This document shows, in pieces, positions 27,235 to 36,114 of a DNA stretch of 64,000 nucleotides. The DNA comes from Terrimesophilobacter sp964651535 (GTDB taxonomy: Bacteria > Actinomycetota > Actinomycetes > Actinomycetales > Microbacteriaceae). A program made the position numbers and the translations under genes. Location: the NCBI GenBank assembly GCA_964651535.1, contig CAZYYE010000003.1, positions 124,001 to 188,000 on the forward strand, written 5' to 3'. Under the pieces are notes generated by a model. It was not told the DNA's origin and did no database searches. It saw only the letters and a program-made list of their open reading frames with translations. The first letter of the stretch is position 1. Each line of letters starts with the position of its first letter.

Positions 27235-28016
27235 CGTTTCGTCTCTCCCGGACCGGTCAGTGTGGGCCGCTTCGGACTGATTCCGTCCCCCGAGGACTGA
27301 TGGCGGATCCGCCGGACAACCCAGGGCAGGAGATACTCCCGCGCCCAGCCGATGTCTTCCACTCGGGCGCGCCGCCACGAAACGTTGGGCAGTTCCCCGG
27401 GTTCGTAGGGTTCCAGGTCATGCTGCACGCCCAGTGAATCGAGCACCATCCCCGCGATCGTGTGGTGCCCGATGGGGGAGAAATGCAATCGGTCCGGAGC
27501 CCACATCCGAGGGTCCTTGAGCTCGCGCAGCGCCCACATGTCTGCGACGAGAGCATCGTGGCGCTGCGCAATCGCGCGCAGGTTTTCGTTGTAGATCGCA
27601 ACCTTCCCCCTGGACCGGCGCAGTACGGGCGTCGTTCCGATGTCCGGCCCATTGAACAGGAGTACCGTCGCGCCATCGGATCGCAGTCGTTCGATTGCGC
27701 CCTCGAGGCGATCGGCAATTTCGTCCGGGTCCGTGCCGGGGCGGATGATGTCGTTGCCGCCGGCGGAAATCGTGATGAGATCCGGGCGGAGGGCAAGCGC
27801 GGGTTCGACCTGCTCGTCGATGATCTGCTGGAGCAATCGGCCGCGGATCGCGAGGTTCGCGTAGGCGAAGTCGTCCGTCTTCGCGCTGAGCACTTCCGCG
27901 ACGCGGTCTGCCCATCCGCGGTGCCCACCGCTGCTGCGAGGTTCTGGATCGCCAATGCCTTCCGTGAACGAGTCGCCGAGCGCAACGTAGCGAGACCAGG
28001 GGTGTTGCTGTGCCAT
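27231..28016 (-). CDS. SGNH/GDSL-type hydrolase
   Basis: 261-aa esterase/lipase-type hydrolase with block I GDSFTEG, block III GGNDI and block V DRLHFS (catalytic Asp-x-x-His). The start is the ATG at 28014-28016 (MAQQHPWSRYVALGDSF). No signal peptide is apparent, so it is probably cytosolic. The C-terminal tail is basic. Its stop overlaps the desaturase stop by a few bases (convergent). Confidence 0.9.
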   Translation of the reverse strand: MAQQHPWSRYVALGDSFTEGIGDPEPRSSGGHRGWADRVAEVLSAKTDDFAYANLAIRGRLLQQIIDEQVEPALALRPDLITISAGGNDIIRPGTDPDEIADRLEGAIERLRSDGATVLLFNGPDIGTTPVLRRSRGKVAIYNENLRAIAQRHDALVADMWALRELKDPRMWAPDRLHFSPIGHHTIAGMVLDSLGVQHDLEPYEPGELPNVSWRRARVEDIGWAREYLLPWVVRRIRHQSSGDGISPKRPTLTGPGETKR

Positions 28017-28175
28017 GGATCCAGAATGCCTCACGATTCCGTGATCGCGAAACGTGGGGCATTCTCAGCGAATTCACAATCTGCCGTGCGGGCTTGCCCC
28101 CCAATCGGGGGTCATGCAAGGCTGGAGCGACGCCACCGAACCGCGGGGGCACCGAATGATCTGTTGGAGGTCATC

Positions 28176-28445
28176 ATGGGCTGGTTCTCGTTCATCATCC
28201 TCGGTCTCATCGCCGGGGCCATTGCGAAGCTGATCCTCCCTGGGAAGCAGGGCGGCGGTTGGATCGCGACGCTCATTCTCGGACTTGTCGGCGCGCTCAT
28301 CGGCGGCTGGATTGCCGGACTCGTCGGCGTCGCGGACGCGTACACGAGCTTCTGGTCCATCGGAGCGTGGCTGTGGGCCATCGGCGGAGCGATCGTCGTG
28401 CTCCTGATCTGGGGCTTCCTGACGAAGCGGCCGGGAAGGGCATAG
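28176..28445 (+). CDS. GlsB/YeaQ/YmgE-family stress-associated membrane protein
   Basis: 89-aa protein made almost entirely of three hydrophobic segments with the family pattern GWFSFIILGLIAGAIAKLI and the basic, glycine-rich PGKQGGG turn. The ATG at 28176 follows TTGGAGG. Members of this family are small inner-membrane proteins associated with stress; molecular function is unknown. A strong 10-bp hairpin follows the stop. Confidence 0.9.
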   Translation: MGWFSFIILGLIAGAIAKLILPGKQGGGWIATLILGLVGALIGGWIAGLVGVADAYTSFWSIGAWLWAIGGAIVVLLIWGFLTKRPGRA

Positions 28446-28457
28446 CCTTCACGTGAT

Positions 28458-28489
28458 CGCGGCCCGGTGACGAGAGTTGCCGGGCCGCG
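28458..28489 (+). terminator. GC-rich hairpin terminator after the GlsB/YeaQ gene
   Basis: A perfect 10-bp stem, CGCGGCCCGG (28458-28467) with CCGGGCCGCG (28480-28489) and a 12-nt loop, starts 13 bp after the stop codon. There is no U-tract, which is common for actinobacterial terminators. It separates the small gene from the helicase. Confidence 0.65.
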
Positions 28490-28533
28490 GTGCTGCCCGG
28501 CGCTGACACTGCCTGGCGGTAGAGTCTTGTCAA

Positions 28534-30303
28534 GTGAGCTCCGAATCCCCATTCCGCCTTCCGCCGGGGACGTCGGCCGCCGAACACCTCTCTCCCGCCT
28601 ATCCGGAACGTGCCGCGAGGGGTACGGCGGACAAGCTGCGCGCGTGGCAGGCGGAAGCGCTCGAGCGGTATTTCGAGTCGGAACCGGTTGATTTTCTTGT
28701 CGCGGCGACCCCCGGATCCGGGAAGACCACGTTCGCGCTTCGGCTCCTCACCGAATTGCTCGCGCGCACAACGATCGACCGCGTGACGGTTGTTGCTCCG
28801 ACCGACCATCTGAAGCGCCAGTGGGCGGACGCCGCGGCGAAAGTGGGCGTGCGGCTGGACCCTGGCTTCCGCAACAGCCACGGCATGCACGCGCGCCACT
28901 TCCACGGTATCGCCGTCACCTACGCGCAAGTTGCGCTGCGGCCCGCTCTGCATCGCGCGATTTCGCAGCGCGGTCGCACTCTCGTGATCCTCGACGAGGT
29001 CCACCACGCAGGTGACGCGCTCAGCTGGGGGGACGGGATCCGCGAGGCGTTCGGGTCCGCTGCGCGGCGCCTCTCGCTCACGGGAACGCCGTTCCGCTCC
29101 GACACGGCGCCGATCCCGTTCGTGAGCTACCACCCGCACGAGGACGGTTCCCGGATCTCGCGCGCCGACTACAGCTACGGTTACGGGCGCGCACTCGCAG
29201 ACGGGGTCGTTCGTCCGGTGATCTTCCTCGCCTACGCGGGGCGGATGCGCTGGCGCACGCGGGCCGGCGACGAAATGGAGGCGAGGCTCGGCGAGGGAGA
29301 CACGAAGGATGTCACGGCGCAGGCCTGGCGGACGGCACTCGACCCGAACGGCCAGTGGGTGCCCGCCGTCCTTGCCGCCGCGAATCAACGCCTCAGGGAA
29401 GTGCGCCAGTCCATTCCGGACGCCGCGGGGCTTGTCATTGCGACCGACCAGGAAGCGGCACGAGCCTATGCCGCGATTCTCACGCGAATCACCGGGACCG
29501 CGCCGACACTCGTGGTGTCCGACGAAAAGTCCTCCTCGGACCGAATCACGACTTTCGCGAAAGGCACGAGCCGGTGGATGGTGGCCGTGCGCATGGTGTC
29601 TGAGGGCGTCGACATCCCACGGCTTGGCGTGGGCGTGTACGCGACGTCGGCCGCGACGCCGCTGTATTTCGCGCAGGCGGTCGGCCGATTCGTGCGGACT
29701 CGCCGCCGGGGAGAGACCGCATCCATTTTCGTGCCGAGCGTTCCTGTTCTGCTCACACTTGCCGGAACGCTCGAGTTGGAGCGGGACCACGCGCTCGACC
29801 GCGGACCTCGTACGAACGAGACACTTCTCGACGATGGCGCGGTTCACGACGCGAACCAAAAGGTGAGTTCCGGCGCAGAGGGTTCGCCGTTCGAGTTCCT
29901 CCCGATCGAGTCCGACGCGAATTTCGACCGGGTCTTGTTCGATGGGGATGAATTCGGGTTCGCGGCGGGGGTCGGAACACCAGAGGAGGCCGATTTCATC
30001 GGGATTCCGGGGCTGCTGGAGCCTGAGCAGGTTCGCGAGCTGCTGCGCCAGCGGCAGGCGCGCCAGTTTCGAAGGTCAGCATCCCGGGGAAATGCTTCTC
30101 AGGCCGACCACGAACCCAAGCCCCTGTATCGAACGCTCAAGGAGCAGAGGTCGCTCCTCAACAGCCTCGTGGCCATCCAGGCGAAACGCACCGGTGTTCC
30201 CCACGCGCACGTCCATGCCGACCTTCGCAGGCGCGTCGGCGGACCGCCGGTGCCGCAAGCGAGCGTTTCGCAGTTGCAGGCTCGGATCGACTTGCTGCGA
30301 TAG
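28534..30303 (+). CDS. DEAD/DEAH-box (superfamily 2) helicase
   Basis: 589-aa SF2 helicase with motif I ATPGSGKTT (about 58-66), motif II DEVHH, motif III LTGTPFR, and motif VI QAVGRFVRTRRRG in the second RecA-like domain. The C-terminal part (after about 420) is charged and shows no further recognised domain. It resembles a widespread stand-alone actinobacterial helicase of unknown function. I see no nuclease or methylase partner that would mark it as restriction or defence. GTG start at 28534. Confidence 0.88.
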   Translation: MSSESPFRLPPGTSAAEHLSPAYPERAARGTADKLRAWQAEALERYFESEPVDFLVAATPGSGKTTFALRLLTELLARTTIDRVTVVAPTDHLKRQWADAAAKVGVRLDPGFRNSHGMHARHFHGIAVTYAQVALRPALHRAISQRGRTLVILDEVHHAGDALSWGDGIREAFGSAARRLSLTGTPFRSDTAPIPFVSYHPHEDGSRISRADYSYGYGRALADGVVRPVIFLAYAGRMRWRTRAGDEMEARLGEGDTKDVTAQAWRTALDPNGQWVPAVLAAANQRLREVRQSIPDAAGLVIATDQEAARAYAAILTRITGTAPTLVVSDEKSSSDRITTFAKGTSRWMVAVRMVSEGVDIPRLGVGVYATSAATPLYFAQAVGRFVRTRRRGETASIFVPSVPVLLTLAGTLELERDHALDRGPRTNETLLDDGAVHDANQKVSSGAEGSPFEFLPIESDANFDRVLFDGDEFGFAAGVGTPEEADFIGIPGLLEPEQVRELLRQRQARQFRRSASRGNASQADHEPKPLYRTLKEQRSLLNSLVAIQAKRTGVPHAHVHADLRRRVGGPPVPQASVSQLQARIDLLR

Positions 30304-30315
30304 CCCGCGCGAGGC

Positions 30316-31176
30316 TCACTCCAGGGCGCGCACCCAGTGCCGCAGGAATGCCGCCCCTGCCTCGTCGTGAATCAGATCACCTTGGGTGATGACGCGATAG
30401 GGGCGCTCAAGTATGCCGTCAGCGGGCCGAACGTCGACGTGGGCGACATCGAATCCTTCGTCGTGCACGTGGTCGGCCATGAGGTAGTCGCTTCGGGAGT
30501 CGCCGACGGTGCGCCACAGCGTGGGGAGATCTCCCGATTCGCGAAAGTAGTCGAGCGCGAGGGCTGCGCCCCTGTCCTTGTCGAGCAGCACCGATTCGAC
30601 GTCCGTGGAAATGATCGTGGGGTCGACCCGGAAGTTCACGAGACCGTGTGCATCAGGGATTTCCTGCTCTTCATAGCGCGCACCGAGCCCGTGTTCCACG
30701 AGAAGGTCGAAGGCCAATTGGTTCACGTTCCGCTGCGCGGCGGCAAAATCCTCAGCCGACGTGCCCAGGTTCTGCTCGAGGGAGATCATGACACGTTTCG
30801 TCTCGTCGAAGAACATGGTGTCGCTGAAGCGCGCGTGCGCCCTGCGGCGGAACTCTGCCGTGTACTCCTCGGGTAGAGCCACCTCGGCGTCAATGGAAAT
30901 GTCGCCCATGCCTTCTTTCGTGATGGGAAACCACACTCCGCCTTTCTCGCTCACCCCGAACATGCGGATGCCGTCGGGCAGGCCGGCGCGAAGCAACGGC
31001 GCAACGACTTCGTCGCGCATGAACGCGTCGCTGCGTCCCGTAATGAATGCGATCGGGATGCCCTTTCCCGCGAGCGCGACCAGGTCGCGAACAATGCTCG
31101 GGATGACGATGCGGCGCTCGATCGGGCTCGAAACGGGCCCGTCGATGTCGAGAAGCAGACCGAGCGGCGGAATCAC
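30316..31176 (-). CDS. HAD-superfamily hydrolase
   Basis: 286-aa protein with HAD motif I LLLDIDGPV, motif II in FITGRSDAF and a late motif IV-like GDSRSDYLMADHV. The substrate is unknown. The start GTG (31174-31176) overlaps the stop of the SRAP gene as GTGA, fixing the start and showing translational coupling; the frame is open to 31368 but inside the SRAP gene. Convergent with the helicase gene. Confidence 0.86.
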   Translation of the reverse strand: MIPPLGLLLDIDGPVSSPIERRIVIPSIVRDLVALAGKGIPIAFITGRSDAFMRDEVVAPLLRAGLPDGIRMFGVSEKGGVWFPITKEGMGDISIDAEVALPEEYTAEFRRRAHARFSDTMFFDETKRVMISLEQNLGTSAEDFAAAQRNVNQLAFDLLVEHGLGARYEEQEIPDAHGLVNFRVDPTIISTDVESVLLDKDRGAALALDYFRESGDLPTLWRTVGDSRSDYLMADHVHDEGFDVAHVDVRPADGILERPYRVITQGDLIHDEAGAAFLRHWVRALE

Positions 31177-31883
31177 GATGGGGCACGCTCGATGAGCGAG
31201 GGGTCGGTGCGATCGAGGGTCCTCGTGTTGTTCACTTTGCGGTCGACGGCGTGGGTTGTCAGGCTTGCCGCTACGGCCAGCGAACTCTCCTCCATGATCG
31301 ACTGGAGAGCGCCGGCGTCCGGCGAACCGGGTGTTCCCGGTTTCGCGGGATTCAGCCAGTCCGCCCACGTGTCACGCTGCAGGAACACGGGCATGCGGTC
31401 GTGCACGCGTCCGCTCGCATCCGTCGCTTCGCGCGTGGCGATCGTGAACGTGAGCTTCCACTCTTCGCCTTCCTTCCTGGCGGCGTACAGTCCGGCGGCT
31501 GCGAGCGTTCCCGTGCCATGGATGTAGTGGGGTTGTTTCCCGTCGGGTTCTTCCGTCCATTCGAAGTATCCGGACATGGGGACGAGGCATCGCTGCCCCG
31601 AAAACGCTCCCCGGAACATCCCGTTCGTGGCGAGCGTCTCCATTCGCGCATTGATGGGCGCAGGGCCGCCGGGTTTCGCCCAGCCGGGCCGCAAGCCCCA
31701 GCTCGCGAGGTCGAGCGTGCGCAGTGTCGCGCCGTCGCTGCCTTCGCGTTCCCGCACGATGGGAGCCCGGTTTGTCGGAGCGATGGAGTACGCGGGCACC
31801 CACTCGCTGTAGTCGCCGCCGGACGCGACGAATTCTTCGATGAGCGTGTTCACGTGATCGTCAAGGGCGAATCGTCCGCACAT
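31173..31883 (-). CDS. SRAP-domain (HMCES/YedK) abasic-site shield protein
   Basis: 236-aa SOS-response-associated-peptidase-family protein. Cys2 after the initiator Met (MCGRFALDD) is the residue that crosslinks to abasic sites in single-stranded DNA. The other active-site residues are visible: N78 in PINAR, E in GYFEW and H in RVHDRMP. Family members protect abasic sites at forks. It is followed, coupled, by a HAD hydrolase and is divergent from PAP2. No LexA box is obvious upstream. Confidence 0.92.
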   Translation of the reverse strand: MCGRFALDDHVNTLIEEFVASGGDYSEWVPAYSIAPTNRAPIVREREGSDGATLRTLDLASWGLRPGWAKPGGPAPINARMETLATNGMFRGAFSGQRCLVPMSGYFEWTEEPDGKQPHYIHGTGTLAAAGLYAARKEGEEWKLTFTIATREATDASGRVHDRMPVFLQRDTWADWLNPAKPGTPGSPDAGALQSIMEESSLAVAASLTTHAVDRKVNNTRTLDRTDPSLIERAPS

Positions 31884-31937
31884 GCCTCAACGGTACCGTC
31901 AGCGGTCGCCGGTTTCCTGTGTCAGAGTTATTCCTAC

Positions 31938-32744
31938 ATGAAGAAAGTGTTGCTGAAACGTGTTGCGCTCTTTTCTGCGAGCGCGATCGCCCTGGCAGTT
32001 GCGTTCGCCGGGGTCGCTTTCTTCTTCGTCATGACGCGAACCGGCCAGGGAATCGATCAAAGCGCATTCAATGGGGCCCGGTTGGGGCAGCGCACGGTCG
32101 CTCCCGTCGCCCTCACGCTGCTCGACGCGATTCCCATCACCGGTGTCGCGATCGCCGTCGTTGTCGCGATCATCGTCGTGATGTTTCGCCGCAATTTTCG
32201 CGTGCTCGTTGTGGGGGTGGTTGCAGCGGGCCTCGCCAACGTCGCCACCCAGCTCGTGAAGAACGTGTTCCTGGCCAGACCGGATCTCGGCGTTTCCGGT
32301 TATGCGGAGAACTCGCTGCCGTCCGGCCACACGACTCTTGCCGCGTCGGCGGCCCTCGTGGTGTTCCTCGTGTCGAGTCCACGATTTCGACCGCTCGTCG
32401 GCGTGGTGGGTGCGATTTTCGCCACCGCGGTCGGTGTCGCAACTCTCGCGAACCAGTGGCATCGGCCGAGCGATGTGATTGCCGCGCTCCTTCTCGTCGC
32501 GTTCTTCGGTTGCCTCGCCGGGCTTGCCCTGCTCGCGTTTCGGTTTGTGACCGCGGAGCCGCGCCGCGACATGTGGAGCCGGATGCTTCTCCTGCTCGCG
32601 CTGCCGTGCGTGGGTATTGCGGTCGCGACGATTCTCGTCGCGGGGCTCGCGCCTGTCGCCTACATCGGCGCCGCCGCGGGCATCGCCGCGTGTGCGCTGT
32701 TGCTCACGGCCGCGGCGAACCACGCGTTTCGCACTGTCCTGTAG
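31938..32744 (+). CDS. PAP2-family phosphatase
   Basis: 268-aa polytopic membrane phosphatase. The motifs are KNVFLARPD (KxxxxxxRP), PSGHTT and ANQWHRPSD with the catalytic histidine and aspartate. About six hydrophobic helices are visible. It likely dephosphorylates a lipid phosphate such as undecaprenyl or phosphatidic acid phosphate. The ATG at 31938 lacks a strong Shine-Dalgarno. Convergent with dnaE2, with no gap between the stop codons. Confidence 0.9.
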   Translation: MKKVLLKRVALFSASAIALAVAFAGVAFFFVMTRTGQGIDQSAFNGARLGQRTVAPVALTLLDAIPITGVAIAVVVAIIVVMFRRNFRVLVVGVVAAGLANVATQLVKNVFLARPDLGVSGYAENSLPSGHTTLAASAALVVFLVSSPRFRPLVGVVGAIFATAVGVATLANQWHRPSDVIAALLLVAFFGCLAGLALLAFRFVTAEPRRDMWSRMLLLLALPCVGIAVATILVAGLAPVAYIGAAAGIAACALLLTAAANHAFRTVL

Positions 32745-35700
32745 CTAGCGGAAGTCCCTCGAGGGGACGCGGGTGACCAAAAACAGTGGCTCCAGGCGGT
32801 CGGCGAGAACGTTCGTGACTCCCTCCGGGGATCGTTCGAGGATGCCGCGCACGATGAGCGCCGATGATTCGCGCGCGATCCTGCGGTAGCGTTTCCACAC
32901 TCCGACGCTGCAGATGACGTTCACGAGCCCCGACTCGTCCTCGAGGTTCATGAACGTGATGCCGCTCGCGGTGGACGGCCTCTGGCGGTGGGTGACGACT
33001 CCGCCCACTTCGATGCGCCGGCCGGATTCCGCCGTCGCAAGCTGTGCTGCAGAAAGTACGCCCCGGTCGTCCAGGAGCGGCCGAACGTGGTGGACCGGAT
33101 GGTCGTTCGTGGAGATTCCCGTCGCCCACAGGTCCGCGATGAGGACCTCAGCTTCCGTGGGGAGCCGGAACAACGGAGGCTGCACCGTCACGAGCGTTCC
33201 TTCCAGATACTCCGCCCTGTTCTGGGCTGCTGAGCCGGCCAGCCACAGCGCTTCGCGCACCGTGAGGCCGAACCCGTCGAACGCCCCCGCGGCGGCGAGC
33301 GCTTCAAGCTGAGGGGTGGTGAGTCCTACACGGTGCACGAGGTCGGCCTGGTCGCGGTAGGGCCCGTGCGCTTCGCGCTCGGAGACAATCTTCTCGGCGA
33401 GAGCACTGCCGATGCCCTTCACCTCGGCGAGTCCCAGCCGCACGGCGACGCGCGCATCCCTGCGGTGATCCTGAGTGTCAAACGGTGCTGTTCGGTCGAA
33501 GTCGGGCACGGGAGGCTGCTCGAACGCGAGACACGCAGGAGGCGGTACCGGTGTTTCCCGCCCGAGATCCTCCAGCCCCGCCTCCACACCGCTCACGAGC
33601 ACATCAGGGCGCCTTACCTCGACGCCATGCCTGCGCGCATCCGCGACGAGCGAGGCGGGGGAGTAGAAGCCCATGGGTTGTGCGCGCAGGAGCGAGGCGA
33701 GAAAAGCGGCGGGGTAGTGAAGTTTGAGCCACGAGCTCGCGTACACGAGCAACGCGAAACTCAGGGAGTGGCTTTCGGCGAATCCGAAGTTTGCGAACGC
33801 CTGGATCTTGCGATAAATATCGTCTGCGGCCTCCTGCGTGAGTCCGTTTTCGGCCATCCCCGCATACAGTTTTTCGCGCAGCTTCTCGATGCGCTCCACT
33901 CCGCGCTTCGAGCCCATCGCTCGGCGCAGCAAATCGGCATCCTCCCCGGTGCAATTGCCGACCGCCATGGCCACTTGCATGAGCTGCTCCTGGAACACGG
34001 GGATGCCGAGCGTGCGCTCGAGCGGTTCGACGAGCTTCGGATGCGCGTACGTGACCTTCTCTTTGCCGAGCTTGCGCCGCACGTACGGGTGCACGGCCCC
34101 GCCCTGGATGGGCCCTGGCCTGATCATCGCGATCTCCACGACGAGGTCGTAGAATTTGCGCGGCTGAAGCCTCGGGAGGAGCCCCATTTGGGCGCGCGAC
34201 TCCACCTGGAACACTCCGATGGCATCGGCGCGGCACAGCATGTCGTACACGCCGGCTTCTTCGCGCGGGATCGTCGACAGCTCCCACGACTCGCCGAGGT
34301 GCTCGCGCACGAGATCGAAGCAGTGCTGAATCGCGGCGAGCATCCCGAGCCCGAGAAGGTCGAACTTCACGAGGCCCATCCACGCGCAATCGTCCTTGTC
34401 CCACTGCACGACCGTTCGGCCGTCCATGCGACCGTGCTCGATCGGCACGACTTCGCCCACCGGTCGGTCGGTGAGCACCATGCCGCCCGAATGGATGCCG
34501 AGGTGGCGCGGGAACGTGAGCACTTGTTGGGCGAGTTCGATGACGGGCCCGGGAATATCGTTGTCCCCGGCAGTAAGCGAGTGCCGTTCAATCTGCTTCG
34601 AGTATGCGTCCTGCTGCCCGGGGGAGTGCCCGAGCGCTTTGGCCATATCCCGCACGGCGACTTTGGGACGGTAACTGATGACGTTCGCGACCTGGGCGGC
34701 GTTGTACCTGCCGTACTTGCGGTACACGTACTGGATGATCTCTTCGCGCCGATCCGAGTCGAAATCGACGTCGATGTCGGGTTCCTCGTCGCGCAGGCTC
34801 GAGAGGAACCGCTCGAACGGCAGCTTGTAAAAAATCGAATCCACGGCCGTGATGTTGAGCAGAAAACACACGGCCGAGTTCGCGGCGCTGCCGCGCCCCT
34901 GGCACAGGATGCCGCGGCTGCGCGCCTCCCGCACGATGTCGTGCACGATGAGGAAGTAGCCGGGGAAGTCCTTCTGCTCGATCACGGCGAGCTCGCGTTC
35001 GATCCGGTCGCGGTCTGAGTCGGTTGCCTTCGGGTACTTCGCGGGAACGGCCTCCCACACGAGATGCCGCAGCCAGCTCATCGGGGTGTGGCCGGGCGGA
35101 ACGTCCTGCTTCGGCAAGCCAGGCTTCACGCTCCGCAGTCGAAAGGCCAGATCGTCGGCGAACTCCACCGTGCGCTCGATCGCCCCCGGATACCGCGCGA
35201 ACTTCGCGGCCATCTCCGCGCCGCTGCGCACGTGGGCCGCTCCGGATGCCGGAAGCCAGCCGTCCAGGTCGTCGAGGCTCCTGCGGGCGCGCACGGCGGC
35301 CAGTGCTGTGGCGAGCCGATGCCTCTCCGGCGTCGCGTAGTGGACGTTGCCCGTCGCGACGACCGGAAGCCCCTGCCGGGCTGCGAGAGCGGCCAGGGCG
35401 TCATTGTGGGCGTCGTCGAGGGGGTTTCCGTGGTGATGCAGCTCGACGGCGACGTTGTCCCGACCGAACCGCTCCACGAGGTCACCCAACTCGCGTGCGG
35501 CAGCCTTCGCGTTTTCGTGGGCCAGCGCCTTCCGTACACTCCCTTTGCGGCATCCCGTGAGCACGAGCCAGTGCCCGCCGGCGCGCTCGGCGAGTTCGTC
35601 GAGGTCGTAGAGCGGACGGCCCTTCTCCGCGCCGGCGAGCTGGGCGGCCGTGATGGCGCCGGAGAGCCGGTGATAACCCTCCTGCCGGCGCGCGAGCACG

Positions 35701-36101
35701 AGCAAGTGGCTGCCGCGCGGGTCGGCGACGCCGTTTTGCGGAGTGTCGAGCCCGAGGGAGAGTTCAGCTCCGAAGATCGTCTTCACCTGCGGGAACTCTT
35801 CGGCGGCTTCGGCCATCCGCACGACCCCGTAGAAACCGTCGTGGTCGGTGATCGCGAGGCCGTGCAGGCCGAGCCTCGCAGCTTCCTCGATGAGTTCTTC
35901 CGGCGGGCTCGCGCCGTCGAGGAAGCTGAAGTTGGAATGAGAATGCAATTCGGCGTAGGGCACGACCTTTCCGGTCGGCGGTGTGACGTGCGCGGGAGTG
36001 TACGGGGCACGCTTGTGCGAGAGGGTGCTTTCGGGAGAGCCTTTGCCCGAGAGCGTCTTCTCGAACTCCGACCACGAGATCGGGGGGTTCTTGAAGCCCA
36101 T
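32745..36101 (-). CDS. dnaE2: Error-prone DNA polymerase DnaE2 (ImuC)
   Basis: C-family polymerase of 1118 aa used for damage-induced mutagenesis. It has an N-terminal PHP domain (ELHSHSNFSFLDGAS, ITDHDGFYG), the palm aspartates in PDIDVDFDSDRR, the helix-hairpin-helix region, and a C-terminal OB fold (ASGITFMNLEDESGLVNVI). It is shorter than replicative DnaE1, as expected. The ATG at 36099-36101 lies 13 bp after imuB, so both share the imuB promoter. It acts with ImuA' and ImuB as the SOS mutasome. Confidence 0.96.
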   Translation of the reverse strand: MGFKNPPISWSEFEKTLSGKGSPESTLSHKRAPYTPAHVTPPTGKVVPYAELHSHSNFSFLDGASPPEELIEEAARLGLHGLAITDHDGFYGVVRMAEAAEEFPQVKTIFGAELSLGLDTPQNGVADPRGSHLLVLARRQEGYHRLSGAITAAQLAGAEKGRPLYDLDELAERAGGHWLVLTGCRKGSVRKALAHENAKAAARELGDLVERFGRDNVAVELHHHGNPLDDAHNDALAALAARQGLPVVATGNVHYATPERHRLATALAAVRARRSLDDLDGWLPASGAAHVRSGAEMAAKFARYPGAIERTVEFADDLAFRLRSVKPGLPKQDVPPGHTPMSWLRHLVWEAVPAKYPKATDSDRDRIERELAVIEQKDFPGYFLIVHDIVREARSRGILCQGRGSAANSAVCFLLNITAVDSIFYKLPFERFLSSLRDEEPDIDVDFDSDRREEIIQYVYRKYGRYNAAQVANVISYRPKVAVRDMAKALGHSPGQQDAYSKQIERHSLTAGDNDIPGPVIELAQQVLTFPRHLGIHSGGMVLTDRPVGEVVPIEHGRMDGRTVVQWDKDDCAWMGLVKFDLLGLGMLAAIQHCFDLVREHLGESWELSTIPREEAGVYDMLCRADAIGVFQVESRAQMGLLPRLQPRKFYDLVVEIAMIRPGPIQGGAVHPYVRRKLGKEKVTYAHPKLVEPLERTLGIPVFQEQLMQVAMAVGNCTGEDADLLRRAMGSKRGVERIEKLREKLYAGMAENGLTQEAADDIYRKIQAFANFGFAESHSLSFALLVYASSWLKLHYPAAFLASLLRAQPMGFYSPASLVADARRHGVEVRRPDVLVSGVEAGLEDLGRETPVPPPACLAFEQPPVPDFDRTAPFDTQDHRRDARVAVRLGLAEVKGIGSALAEKIVSEREAHGPYRDQADLVHRVGLTTPQLEALAAAGAFDGFGLTVREALWLAGSAAQNRAEYLEGTLVTVQPPLFRLPTEAEVLIADLWATGISTNDHPVHHVRPLLDDRGVLSAAQLATAESGRRIEVGGVVTHRQRPSTASGITFMNLEDESGLVNVICSVGVWKRYRRIARESSALIVRGILERSPEGVTNVLADRLEPLFLVTRVPSRDFR

Positions 36102-36114
36102 TAGAGCGCGCCCA

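Noticed and set aside
28534..30303. SF2 helicase as part of a defence or restriction system
   Set aside because: No nuclease, methylase or other defence-type partner is nearby; neighbours are ordinary housekeeping genes and a terminator separates it from the upstream gene.
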